Below, in pieces: positions 1 through 7,917 of a DNA stretch of 64,000 nucleotides; position 1 is the first letter of the stretch, and the number at the start of each line of letters is the position of its first letter. The stretch is from contig CAMXYK010000005.1 of assembly GCA_947253155.1 (NCBI GenBank), positions 1-64,000 of the forward strand, read 5' to 3'. The position numbers were made by a program, and so were the translations under genes. The stretch comes from an uncultured Bifidobacteriaceae bacterium. Lineage in GTDB: Bacteria; Actinomycetota; Actinomycetes; Actinomycetales; Bifidobacteriaceae. The notes beneath the pieces are model-generated. The model saw only the letters and a program-made list of their open reading frames with translations. It ran no database searches and was not told the DNA's origin.

Positions 1-159
1 CTATTTGATTTGTGTAGTTTGTAGTGAATTATTTAAGTTGGATAGCGATTTGAAGATAGTTATGCTAGTTTGCATGTAAGTCTGCGTGTAAGTAGTTATG
101 TAGTCGTGCACGCAAGTTTGCGTTATTTTGGAGAGAGTTTTAGGAGAGAGCTGGTTGCT

Positions 160-1455
160 GTGAAGACGATTTTTAGCAAAAATAATATTTTTATTCGTAT
201 GAGATCTATTAGTCCAGCATTGCGATGGGCTTTGGTTGGCTTCTGCTTTTCTATGCTCGGCAATCAAGCGTATGAAGGCTCGGTTTTGCCTTCTATTATT
301 ATTGTGGGCTTGCCAGCTTGGGTGATTGGTTTTCGTAAGACTTTTATGACGGTTGCCGATTTTCTTTCGCCATGCTCTGGTTGGATTGTTGATAAGCTTG
401 GCGGTTTTCGCGCTCTTGCTATGACTGAAGGCGTAGAAGGCGTGCTCAGTTTGCTACCGCTTCTTATGCTTGGCTCTCCTGCGTGGAAGTGGTCGCTTGT
501 AGCTCTTTCTTGTGCATTGTTGATTACTGGTCAAGTGATTGACATCGCTAGCGAAGTTTTTGAGGTTGATGCTGCCGGCGGCGATGATGGCATGATTGTC
601 AACTACAGCGGCATTGTGAGTATTTTGGCAAGTATCACAGGAACGTTACTTGGCTCTCCACTTGGTTCGTGGATTGCAAGCTGGTCGATTCCTGCTGTTT
701 TGATTTTCTCGTCCGTGACTTCTTTTGCGGCTTGTGCTACGCGATTTATTATGAAACAAGACATTGCGCAAGCGTCTTGTGCAGAAGAGGAAGCGTTGCA
801 AGATGTAGAGAACGAATCGCAAGAATCGCAAGAAAATCAAGAAAAGCAGACGGAACTGGAAAATAAAGCAGATTCCAAATCTGCAGCTAAGCAATCTGCG
901 AATCCATCGCTCAAGAGCAAGATTATGCTTCTTGCCGGATCTCTTTTAGTCGCTTTTATTCCTGCATGCTCCGTTTCTTATATTCTTCTTGGTCTTGGTA
1001 ATCAATATGGCTCTAAATCTTTAACAATACTGTATATTTTCAGTGGTGTAGGAAGCGTACTTGCGTCAGTTTTATATGCGCACTCTTCTCAAAAACTCGG
1101 TCTAAGAAAAGTGGCGATTTTAGGTATTGCTGTGAGCTTGCTTGCTTATTTCTTTATGTTTAGTAGTCTTTTACCAATAATGTGGGTTGCGTTCTTCCTT
1201 GAATCGATTGGCGGAATGCTACTAGTAGAGCCGATTATTGTTGCGCGTCAGATTCTGTTTAAAGGAAGTACTCTCGCTAAGTTTTCTGGTTGGGCACGAC
1301 TCGCGTTTGCGATTGGTGCTACTAGTGGATCTTGGATTGGATTTGCATTCTCGTCTACGTTCCAATGGCAGCTTTTGCCTATACTAGCGTTGATTTTTAC
1401 TGCCGGTTTGCTTGTTGTTTTGCCACAGTTGCCAAACACGAGCTACGCAGATTAG
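160..1455 (+). CDS. MFS transporter
   Basis: Twelve-helix-type major facilitator permease, 431 residues from this start; substrate unknown. The N-terminal half begins with the helix after SPALRWALVGFCF and the halves are separated by a hydrophilic loop very rich in E, Q, S and N (about 780-900), longer than usual for the family. I chose the GTG at 160 because AGGAGAG lies at 142-148, about 11 nt upstream; an ATG at 199 has no ribosome binding site, and the longest frame (from 70) adds residues without membrane or domain character. It is followed by sstT on the same strand after 137 nt with its own ribosome binding site, so co-transcription is uncertain. Membrane transport role is inferred from hydrophobic pattern. 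Confidence 0.8.
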   Translation: MKTIFSKNNIFIRMRSISPALRWALVGFCFSMLGNQAYEGSVLPSIIIVGLPAWVIGFRKTFMTVADFLSPCSGWIVDKLGGFRALAMTEGVEGVLSLLPLLMLGSPAWKWSLVALSCALLITGQVIDIASEVFEVDAAGGDDGMIVNYSGIVSILASITGTLLGSPLGSWIASWSIPAVLIFSSVTSFAACATRFIMKQDIAQASCAEEEALQDVENESQESQENQEKQTELENKADSKSAAKQSANPSLKSKIMLLAGSLLVAFIPACSVSYILLGLGNQYGSKSLTILYIFSGVGSVLASVLYAHSSQKLGLRKVAILGIAVSLLAYFFMFSSLLPIMWVAFFLESIGGMLLVEPIIVARQILFKGSTLAKFSGWARLAFAIGATSGSWIGFAFSSTFQWQLLPILALIFTAGLLVVLPQLPNTSYAD

Positions 1456-1592
1456 ACGATTTGCATATATATGCATACCTATGTATAATCTGTAAAAAAT
1501 AAAAATAAAAAATAAAAAGAGAAATCTTGCAAGTGTGAATGCAAACAAAAGAGTATAAAATATTCTGCACGAATTAGATACAGGAGACTCTC

Positions 1593-2849
1593 ATGCACAA
1601 GATTATTCAAAAATGGAATAGCATTGACCTTATTTTGCGCATTGTTATTGGCCTTTTTCTTGGTGCTTCACTTGGCATCTTTGTGCCGGCTCACGTTTAT
1701 GTGCTCGATCTTATTGGAAAGCTTTTCGTGAGCGCGCTTAAATCTGTTGCTCCGATTTTGGTATTTTGCTTGGTGATTGGTGCTCTTGCAAAAGCAAAAA
1801 GTGTGGGCAATATGAAGCTTGTAATCGTGTTGTACGCATTTTCTACGTTTGCTGCAAGTTTGGTAGCAGTGTGTGCGGCTATGATTTTCCCGGTTGACTT
1901 TACTTTTGCTCATGTTGAGGCAGCATCTTCGCCGTCTCCTCAAGGAATTGGTGAAGTTCTTAATTCTCTTGTGCTAAATATTGTGGTAAATCCTGTAGAT
2001 GCTCTTTCTAAGGGCAACTTTATTGGCATCCTCTTCTGGGCAATCGCTTTTGGTATTGCACTTCGTTTAGCTGATCCTTCCACAAAAACATTCTTCGATA
2101 ATATTTCGTCTGCAATTGGAAAAATTGTTCACTGGATTATTAACGCAGCGCCTTTTGGCATTATGGGTCTTGTTTATACAACGGTTGCAAGTAACGGTCT
2201 TCGTATTTTTAGCGAGTACGGTTCTGTTATTGCTCTGTTAGTTTGCACTATGGCTGTTGTTGCTTTGATTCTTAATCCTATTTTGGTTTTCGTTCTTACT
2301 GGCAAGAATCCGTATCCTCTTGTATTGAGAACATTGCGCGATTCGGGTGTTACAGCGTTCTTTATGCGTTCTTCTGCTGCAAATATTCCTGTGAATATGA
2401 ATTTGTGCGAAAAGCTTGGTTTTAACAAAGACAATTACTCGGTTTCAATACCGCTTGGTTCAACTATTAATATGAGTGGTGCTGCTATAACTATTTCTAT
2501 TATGGCTTTGTGTGCTGCGCATACGCTTGGTATTTACGTTGATATTCCAACGGCTGTGATTCTTTCTGTGCTTTCTGCAGTTTCTGCTGCTGGTGCGTCT
2601 GGCGTGGCCGGTGGTTCGCTTTTGCTTATACCTCTTGCCTGCTCGTCGTTTGGTATTTCGAATGACATTGCTATGCAAGTAGTTGCTATCGGTCTTATTA
2701 TTGGCGTGATTCAGGATTCTTGCGAAACTGCACTTAACTCTTCCACAGATGTTCTCTTTACTGCAGTTGGTGAATATCGCATGTGGCAGCGTGCAGGTAT
2801 TGAATTCAAAATGGGTCAAGATCACGAGACTGTGCAGCTTAAGAAGTAG
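1593..2849 (+). CDS. sstT: Serine/threonine:Na+ symporter SstT
   Basis: DAACS-family symporter (418 residues) importing L-serine and L-threonine with sodium. The N-terminus (IDLILRIVIGLFLGASLGI) and the re-entrant-loop regions with STINMSGAA and the tail segment GVIQDSCETALNSSTD are characteristic of SstT. AGGAG at 1581-1585 sits 7 nt before the ATG. A TATAAA-like box lies near 1554. The window also encodes serine O-acetyltransferase (next gene, opposite strand) and L-serine dehydratase at 31.8 kb, so imported serine can feed both cysteine synthesis and deamination. Convergent with cysE with a gap of 92 nt. Confidence 0.93.
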   Translation: MHKIIQKWNSIDLILRIVIGLFLGASLGIFVPAHVYVLDLIGKLFVSALKSVAPILVFCLVIGALAKAKSVGNMKLVIVLYAFSTFAASLVAVCAAMIFPVDFTFAHVEAASSPSPQGIGEVLNSLVLNIVVNPVDALSKGNFIGILFWAIAFGIALRLADPSTKTFFDNISSAIGKIVHWIINAAPFGIMGLVYTTVASNGLRIFSEYGSVIALLVCTMAVVALILNPILVFVLTGKNPYPLVLRTLRDSGVTAFFMRSSAANIPVNMNLCEKLGFNKDNYSVSIPLGSTINMSGAAITISIMALCAAHTLGIYVDIPTAVILSVLSAVSAAGASGVAGGSLLLIPLACSSFGISNDIAMQVVAIGLIIGVIQDSCETALNSSTDVLFTAVGEYRMWQRAGIEFKMGQDHETVQLKK

Positions 2850-2941
2850 CTGTTGCTAGCTTTTGCTGCTTTTGTAGCTGTTGCTAAGTAAGTATTCTTC
2901 CTAGTGCGCGTTTTTACGTTTTTACGTTTTATGAGCGCGCA

Positions 2942-3781
2942 TTATGCTTTAGGGAAGTGGTAGGTTGTGTTGGCAGGAATACTGCGGTTAATCCACGCGT
3001 TTGCTGCGATTATGCTTCCGCTGCCAATTGTAGTTTCGCCGCCAAGAATCGTAGCGTTTGCGTAAATTACTACGTTATCGCCAATATTCGGATGTCGCTT
3101 TCCGCCTTTTATAGGATTTCCGTCATCGTCCAGCGCAAAGCTTTTTGCTCCAAGCGTTACACCTTGGTAAAGCTTAACATGCTCGCCGATTACAGTTGTC
3201 TCTCCAATTACGATGCCTGTTCCGTGATCAATGCAGAAATATGCGCCAATTTTTGCTCCAGGGTGAATGTCAATTCCCGTTTTTCTGTGTGCATATTCGC
3301 TCATAAGTCTAGGAATTAGTGGCACGTTAAGCTCATATAGTGCGTGAGCTGTGCGATGAATAAGCATTGCATAAAAACCTGGGTATGCGAGCGTGACTTC
3401 TACTTTGCTTGTGCAAGCAGGATCGCCTTCGTATATTGCTTGAATATCTGTTAAAAGTAACTTTTTAATTTCAGGAAGTGTACTTATAAATTGATTGCAA
3501 GTTTCTCGAATTTTAACTGTGTCGTTTGTATAGCATTGAAGTTCGTGGAATATAATGCGTTCTATAGTGTCTAATGCGTTTGAGGTAACAGTATTCAAAG
3601 TAGCATTGAATTGAGTAGTATCGTTGCTTATATTGCGCATATGCAACTCAGGCAAAAGTAATACCTGAGTTGCATGTATGAGCGCAATAATATTTCGATA
3701 ATTAGGTATGAATGTAGCTTGCCTTATGTCAGAATCATGAATTGAGTTGAGTTTGCTTATAAGGTCAAGATGCTCATTCAT
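2942..3781 (-). CDS. cysE: Serine O-acetyltransferase (EpsC/CysE type)
   Basis: Acetyl-CoA:L-serine O-acetyltransferase, 279 residues, supplying O-acetylserine to CysK. An N-terminal helical domain is followed by the conserved stretch with AHRKTGIDIHPGA and FCIDHGTGIVIGET and then hexapeptide-repeat turns (left-handed beta helix). His in IDHGTG is the expected catalytic base. The length and the AHRKTGIDI motif fit the EpsC subfamily rather than short E. coli-type CysE. GGAG lies 9 nt before the ATG. It is the distal gene behind cysK (141 nt gap), so it should share the attenuator-controlled transcript that starts near 5273. Confidence 0.93.
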   Translation of the reverse strand: MNEHLDLISKLNSIHDSDIRQATFIPNYRNIIALIHATQVLLLPELHMRNISNDTTQFNATLNTVTSNALDTIERIIFHELQCYTNDTVKIRETCNQFISTLPEIKKLLLTDIQAIYEGDPACTSKVEVTLAYPGFYAMLIHRTAHALYELNVPLIPRLMSEYAHRKTGIDIHPGAKIGAYFCIDHGTGIVIGETTVIGEHVKLYQGVTLGAKSFALDDDGNPIKGGKRHPNIGDNVVIYANATILGGETTIGSGSIIAANAWINRSIPANTTYHFPKA

Positions 3782-3922
3782 ACATTAATCTCCAGTATTT
3801 TTATTTTCTTTATTTCTTTATTTCTTTATTTCTTCTTATTTTCTAGTTTTGATTACTAATTAATATTGTCATTTATTATTTAATCAAAACTTGCGTGCTT
3901 ATAGTAGTTCTCCTAAATGTAT

Positions 3923-4855
3923 TTAGTCTTCAAATAATGCAGTAGACAAGTATCGATCTCCGGAATCTGGAAGTATTGCAACAATGGTTTTGTCTGCATT
4001 TTCTTCTCTTTTTGCTTCTTGAATCGCTGTCCAAACTGCAGCTCCGGAAGAAATGCCTACGAGCACGCCTTCCTTTTTGCTTATAAGCTTACCACTTTCG
4101 ATTGCGTCTTCATTTGTTACATGAACAATGCGATCGTAAATGTTTTGGTTTAGCACATCTGGCACGAATCCTGCGCCGATTCCTTGAATCTTGTGTGCTC
4201 CTGGCTTTCCGCCTGCAAGCACAGGGGAGTCGGCTGGCTCTACTGCGACTACTTCAAGCTTAGGATTTTGTTCCTTTAAGTATGTGCCAGTACCTGTGAT
4301 TGTGCCGCCAGTTCCAACGCCTGCAATAAGAATATCCACGTTTCCGTCAGTGTCTTGCCAAATTTCTGGGCCGGTTGTGTTGTAGTGTGCGTGCACGTTT
4401 GCTTGGTTGGTAAACTGTCCCGGAGTCCACGCGTTTGGCGTGTTTTCAACTATTTCCTTAGCCTTGGCAATTGCGCCCTTCATTCCTTCTGCAGCAGGAG
4501 TTAGTACGAGTTCTGCTCCGTATGCTTTCATAAGTTTTCGGCGTTCAATAGACATGCTTTCTGGCATGACGATAATGCTTTTGTATCCTTTTGTTTGCGC
4601 AATCATTGCAAGACCGATGCCAGTGTTTCCGGAAGTTGGCTCAACAATTACAGAACCTGGTTTGAGAATTCCTGCGGCTTCTGCTTCTTCAATCATTTGC
4701 TTTGCAATGCGGTCTTTTACAGAACCTGCTGGGTTGAAGTATTCGAGTTTTACGAGTATTCGTGCTTGAAGATTGTGCTCTTTTTCAATGTGAGTAAGCT
4801 CCAGAAGTGGAGTGTGGCCTACGAGTTCTTGCACAGACTGGTAGATGTTAGACAT
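3923..4855 (-). CDS. cysK: Cysteine synthase A (O-acetylserine sulfhydrylase)
   Basis: PLP-dependent beta-replacement enzyme of 310 residues converting O-acetylserine and sulfide to cysteine. The Schiff-base lysine lies in FNPAGSVKDRIA, the substrate/PLP loop is PTSGNTGIG, and the phosphate-binding loop is GTGGTITGTG. AGGGGAA lies 5 nt before the ATG. The gene stands first in a leftward operon with cysE and is separated from a polycysteine leader ORF (5154-5240) and its terminator (5064-5092) by about 210 nt of AT-rich DNA. Function is secure; control by cysteine-dependent attenuation is inferred. Confidence 0.96.
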   Translation of the reverse strand: MSNIYQSVQELVGHTPLLELTHIEKEHNLQARILVKLEYFNPAGSVKDRIAKQMIEEAEAAGILKPGSVIVEPTSGNTGIGLAMIAQTKGYKSIIVMPESMSIERRKLMKAYGAELVLTPAAEGMKGAIAKAKEIVENTPNAWTPGQFTNQANVHAHYNTTGPEIWQDTDGNVDILIAGVGTGGTITGTGTYLKEQNPKLEVVAVEPADSPVLAGGKPGAHKIQGIGAGFVPDVLNQNIYDRIVHVTNEDAIESGKLISKKEGVLVGISSGAAVWTAIQEAKREENADKTIVAILPDSGDRYLSTALFED

Positions 4856-5063
4856 AATATTTCCCCTTACTTGTTTGTTTTGTTTAATTTGTTTTGTTTA
4901 ATTTTGCTTATTTTTAATTTTTAAAAATAATTTTTATTAATAAAGCAACTATTGTTTTATTAGTTGTTTCTAAAAATGCCATTATTCGTTCTAAAATTTA
5001 TTCGTTTTAATATTTAATCCGTATCAATTTTTATTTTTTAACGTTTTATATTCGAATTTTGGC

Positions 5064-5092
5064 ATAAAAAAAGAAACAGCGCGCTGTTTCTT
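5064..5092 (-). terminator. Attenuator terminator of cysK operon
   Basis: A perfect 22-nt palindrome (5071-5092; arm AAGAAACAGCG) is followed on the minus strand by a run of seven T (5064-5070). This is a textbook factor-independent terminator placed between the polycysteine leader and cysK. Its first arm can pair instead with the leader segment TGCGCATTTCTT (5181-5192), which starts at the last Cys codon of the second triplet: 4 + 6 base pairs around a small internal loop. That gives mutually exclusive terminator and antiterminator structures. The sequence complementarity is seen; the switching is inferred. Confidence 0.8.
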
Positions 5093-5153
5093 GAATCGTA
5101 ATTTGCTGTGTTCTAACGTAAATTCTTCTAACACAGGCTAGATGTATGCATAT

Positions 5154-5240
5154 TTAGTGTTTGCAAACATCATTTCGATTAAGAAATGCGCAACAACATA
5201 CGTTACAACAACAATTTGTCATCATATTTGTATGATACAT
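5154..5240 (-). CDS. Polycysteine leader peptide of cysK-cysE
   Basis: A 28-codon ORF with AAAGGAG 5 nt before its ATG and a strong promoter 40 nt upstream. Residues 10-17 read CCCNVCCC, six Cys codons in eight positions, and a seventh Cys lies near the end (NDVCKH). Tandem codons for the end-product amino acid just before a terminator and the biosynthetic genes is the classic attenuation layout. Polycysteine short ORFs acting as cysteine-responsive attenuators are known in mycobacteria; I know of none described for Bifidobacteriaceae, but I could not search. The peptide itself probably has no function; ribosome stalling would be the signal. Confidence 0.85.
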   Translation of the reverse strand: MYHTNMMTNCCCNVCCCAFLNRNDVCKH

Positions 5241-5253
5241 GTGCACTCCTTTG

Positions 5254-5275
5254 ACTTATCGAAATGGTGATAAGT
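5254..5275 (-). promoter_or_regulatory. Hairpin in 5' leader of polycysteine ORF
   Basis: ACTTATC and GATAAGT form a 7-bp inverted repeat with an 8-nt spacer, lying just downstream of the predicted transcription start and next to the AAAGGAG of the leader peptide. It could be a protective 5' RNA stem or an operator. Only the repeat is seen; any role is inferred. Confidence 0.4.
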
Positions 5276-5279
5276 GAAG

Positions 5280-5308
5280 ACTATAGCGAATGGATTTTAG
5301 TTTGTCAA
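5280..5308 (-). promoter_or_regulatory. Sigma-70 type promoter for leader-cysK-cysE
   Basis: On the minus strand TTGACA (5303-5308), a 17-nt spacer and TATAGT (5280-5285): a perfect -35, optimal spacing and a 5/6 match -10. Transcription should start near 5273, giving a 5' leader of about 30 nt before the polycysteine ORF. Confidence 0.82.
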
Positions 5309-5558
5309 ACTTGATTTATGTTTGCTGATTCTAATTTCAAGAAATTACGCGATTTGTGCATTTGCTTTCTTTGCTACTTTATTTGATAGTTGGTAGTTTG
5401 TTAGTTTGGTTGTTTTGAAATTTTTCTCGGTGAAGAGAATTAACGTAAATTGCAAAATCTTCATTTTTATCGTATAACTGCAATAAAATCAAACAGAAGA
5501 GATTCGCTAATGGCACATATCATTGTGCGCCAATGTGTTATCTTCAAAAAAGTTATAT

Positions 5559-5606
5559 CTTGTTTATAAAACAAGTTCATAAAATATTTTTTGCAAATAT
5601 TTTATG
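5559..5606 (+). promoter_or_regulatory. Two AT-rich hairpins upstream of CAP-protein gene
   Basis: CTTGTTT/AAACAAG (7 bp, 5559-5575) is followed at once by CATAAAATATTT/AAATATTTTATG (12 bp, 5-nt loop, 5578-5606), ending about 20 nt before the strong ribosome binding site of the secreted CAP protein. No T-run follows, so this is not a normal terminator. A 5' RNA stabiliser, temperature-sensitive stem or protein-binding palindrome are possibilities. The rest of the 5309-5558 gap is AT-rich and shows no gene. Confidence 0.45.
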
Positions 5607-5636
5607 GAAATTATGTTGTACAGAAGGAGGGAATAT

Positions 5637-6815
5637 ATGTCTCACTTGAAGAAGAGCGTATTCGTTGCACTTTCAATTGTTTCGACTGTTGCAGTACTTA
5701 TGTCAGGCGTATCTACAGCAGAAGCAGCAGGCGCATACGATGATTCAACAACACCAACTGTAAACACAGATTGGCATATTAAAAATGCTTCAATTGCTGC
5801 TAGTGTGTTACAGCATATTCGTCAAACTCGTTCAAAACTATACGACGATCGAAGTGTATATTTTGAAGGTGTTCCACTGCAAGATTATGTTACTCAGCAT
5901 GGATTGACCAAAGAGCAGTATGTGAATAACATTCAGTATGATCGTGCAAACGAGGAGGATGCTTACCGTAGAGCTAAAGAAACCCGTCAGCACGGAAAAA
6001 TTGGACATCTTGGTCCTGATGGTGTAAGTGAGCCAAATTACAAAGGACGTAAAGCATGGGGAGAAAATATTGCATGGGGAGTTGATGCTGCTGGCTCAAT
6101 GGAACTTTGGACTTATAGAGAACTTCCTGCTTTGAAGAGTAGTCATGGATATTTTAATGGTAATTCTGGTCACCTTTACCAGGTTCTTAATCCAGACAAT
6201 ATTTCCTTTGGCTACGGTCAAGTATCCGGCGGACCATACGGTGAAGTATCTACTTTAACTCTTTCAAACTATCACGGTGATACTGATTATCCTGGTGGCA
6301 AGATTGGTGCCGGCGAGTCTGAAGATACAACAGGTGCAGAGAATCAGTCGGATACTCCAGATGTGGCTAAGTCTACGGAGAATGAGGATGATGTTAATGC
6401 TTCAAATCCTGTGACTGCTGGCGAAGCAGATGATGACGCGTTTGATAGTACTTATGATTTTGATAACTATTTTGGTGAAAATTCTGGTACTGATAATTAC
6501 GTTGCTGATGCAAATGCTTCTTCTGATGTTTCTGATTATTCCGATTCGGATTATGCGGAGCTTGATGATATTAATTTTGATGATTTAGATCTTTCTGATT
6601 TGGATTATTCTGAGCTTGATGCTGCTAATGATAAAACTCCAGATTATTCGACAGATTTGGATTATGCGGAGCTTGATGATATTAATTTTGATGATTTAGA
6701 TCTTTCTGATTTGGATTATTCTGAGCTTGATTCTACTAATAATAAAGCCCCAAATTATTCCGACAACGCAATTAATTCAGACGCTGGTAATTTAGATGAT
6801 TTACTAGCTATCTGA
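5637..6815 (+). CDS. Secreted CAP/SCP-domain protein with acidic repeat tail
   Basis: 392 residues from the ATG at 5637, chosen because AAGGAGG lies just upstream and the signal peptide starts there (SHLKKS, hydrophobic core, then STAEAAG cleavage). Residues about 55-225 form a CAP (SCP/PR-1) domain with GENIAWG and a GHLYQVLNPDNISFGYGQV-type stretch. The rest is Asp/Glu/Ser/Tyr-rich and holds two copies of a 37-residue repeat, whose cores (DYAELDDINF...) are identical at DNA level over 73 bp (6548-6620 and 6659-6731). No sortase motif or C-terminal anchor is seen, so it is probably released. The acidic tail could bind calcium or cationic partners; that is inference. Confidence 0.8.
   Translation: MSHLKKSVFVALSIVSTVAVLMSGVSTAEAAGAYDDSTTPTVNTDWHIKNASIAASVLQHIRQTRSKLYDDRSVYFEGVPLQDYVTQHGLTKEQYVNNIQYDRANEEDAYRRAKETRQHGKIGHLGPDGVSEPNYKGRKAWGENIAWGVDAAGSMELWTYRELPALKSSHGYFNGNSGHLYQVLNPDNISFGYGQVSGGPYGEVSTLTLSNYHGDTDYPGGKIGAGESEDTTGAENQSDTPDVAKSTENEDDVNASNPVTAGEADDDAFDSTYDFDNYFGENSGTDNYVADANASSDVSDYSDSDYAELDDINFDDLDLSDLDYSELDAANDKTPDYSTDLDYAELDDINFDDLDLSDLDYSELDSTNNKAPNYSDNAINSDAGNLDDLLAI
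6548..6731 (+). repeat. Two 73-bp identical direct repeats, 111-bp period
   Basis: The copies 6548-6620 and 6659-6731 look identical, while the following linker has diverged. The 37-codon period suggests recent in-frame duplication, so copy number may vary between strains. Confidence 0.85.
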
Positions 6816-6893
6816 TCTTTTTGTAGATAAACTACTGTTGCTTTGCTACTAGAGCTTTATATAAAGTTATTGTAGCATTTGCAACTAAATGGG

Positions 6894-6941
6894 AAACTAC
6901 TATTACAACTACTACAACAGCATCTGATGTAATAGTAGTTT
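6894..6941. terminator. Long hairpin after CAP-protein gene
   Basis: AAACTACTATTACA and TGTAATAGTAGTTT pair over 14 bp around a 20-nt loop, 79 nt after the CAP stop codon. The following sequence GTATTTATT is only modestly U-rich, so the terminator call is probable rather than certain. The gap 6816-7105 otherwise shows no gene. Confidence 0.55.
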
Positions 6942-7105
6942 GTATTTATTGGTTCTAATTTGAGAAAGATATTATAAAATCTGCGCCGTTGAAACATTAC
7001 TATTAAGTAGAATGATGCTACTTTTGAAGCATTATAGTATTTGCAATAGTATTGTTTTTATGGCGCAGTTTTATTGCTTGTGATTTTATTGTTTGCAATA
7101 GTATT

Positions 7106-7915
7106 TCACAAATTATTTAGACGATATGAGTGCACAAATTCTTCAACAGATAAGAATGTATCTTCATAACCAAGTTTTTCGCACAGCTTCACAACATCTG
7201 GCTTATCGAGTTGTGCGCTAGAAAGTATGTCATCGCGCATAAACGTTTCGCGCGCAGTACCGTCAAAAATAATCTGACCATTTGAAAGTACAACAACGCG
7301 GCTGAATACTTTAGCTACAAAATTCATATCGTGAAGAACAGCTATAACAATTTTCCCTTGCGAAACTAATCTTTTAATAATCGATTCAATACGACGTTTG
7401 CCACAATCATCCTGAGCAATCGTAGGCTCGTCTAAAATAACAACTTGAGTATCCATTGCCAAAATTGACGCAATAGAAACCATTTTTCTTTCGCAAAGAC
7501 TTAAATCGTAAGGATTTACTTCGCTTTTATCCAAAAGCCCTACAATTTTCAAACTTTCTTGTGCTCGTAATAATGCTTGATCTTTATCAATTCCAATTTT
7601 TAAAAGTCCAAACATTACTTCGCGCATAACGGAGGATTCAAAAATCTGGTCATCTGGATTTTGGAATACGAAACCAATATCTCCAGCAAGAGACGGAACG
7701 CTACGTTTTGCAATATCTTCACCGTTTAATAAAACACTTCCAGATTTCGGCGTAAGAAGTCCTCTAATGATTTTTAATAAAGTTGTTTTTCCAGTACCAT
7801 TTTGACCAACAATAGCGCATGCTCCGGGTGTAAAAGACAAATCGAAATTATCGAATATTTGCATTTTTGGAGCATAAGAAAAAGATACGTTTCGCATTTC
7901 GATTATTGGATTCAT
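7106..7915 (-). CDS. ecfA2: ECF transporter ATPase, second subunit (EcfA')
   Basis: ABC ATPase of 269 residues, last gene of the ECF operon. Walker A is GQNGTGKTTLL and Walker B is VVILDEPT, followed by an H-loop in VLHDMNF. The signature motif is altered to LSLCERK instead of LSGGQ/E, whereas its partner has a canonical LSGGQMQR. One canonical and one degenerate composite site is common in heterodimeric ABC motors; here the loss of GG suggests the site formed by this subunit's signature is weak. It starts 2 nt after the stop of the upstream ATPase, so the two are translationally coupled. Works with EcfT to energise uptake through an S component. Confidence 0.88.
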   Translation of the reverse strand: MNPIIEMRNVSFSYAPKMQIFDNFDLSFTPGACAIVGQNGTGKTTLLKIIRGLLTPKSGSVLLNGEDIAKRSVPSLAGDIGFVFQNPDDQIFESSVMREVMFGLLKIGIDKDQALLRAQESLKIVGLLDKSEVNPYDLSLCERKMVSIASILAMDTQVVILDEPTIAQDDCGKRRIESIIKRLVSQGKIVIAVLHDMNFVAKVFSRVVVLSNGQIIFDGTARETFMRDDILSSAQLDKPDVVKLCEKLGYEDTFLSVEEFVHSYRLNNL

Positions 7916-7917
7916 TT

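Noticed and set aside
1..159. Coding region at the left window edge (88-residue minus frame)
   Set aside because: Thr/Gln/Ile-rich translation of AT-rich repeats with no start context; likely upstream region of the MFS gene.
2905..2941. Hairpin TGCGCG / CGCGCA between sstT and cysE as a terminator
   Set aside because: Only a 6-bp stem around a 25-nt T-rich loop; too weak to call, though convergent termination there is expected.
5154..5240. Polycysteine ORF as a metal-binding mini-protein (metallothionein-like) instead of a leader
   Set aside because: Cys are in uninterrupted triplets instead of CxC/CxxC, and promoter, terminator and cysK-cysE position fit attenuation better; kept only as a remote alternative.
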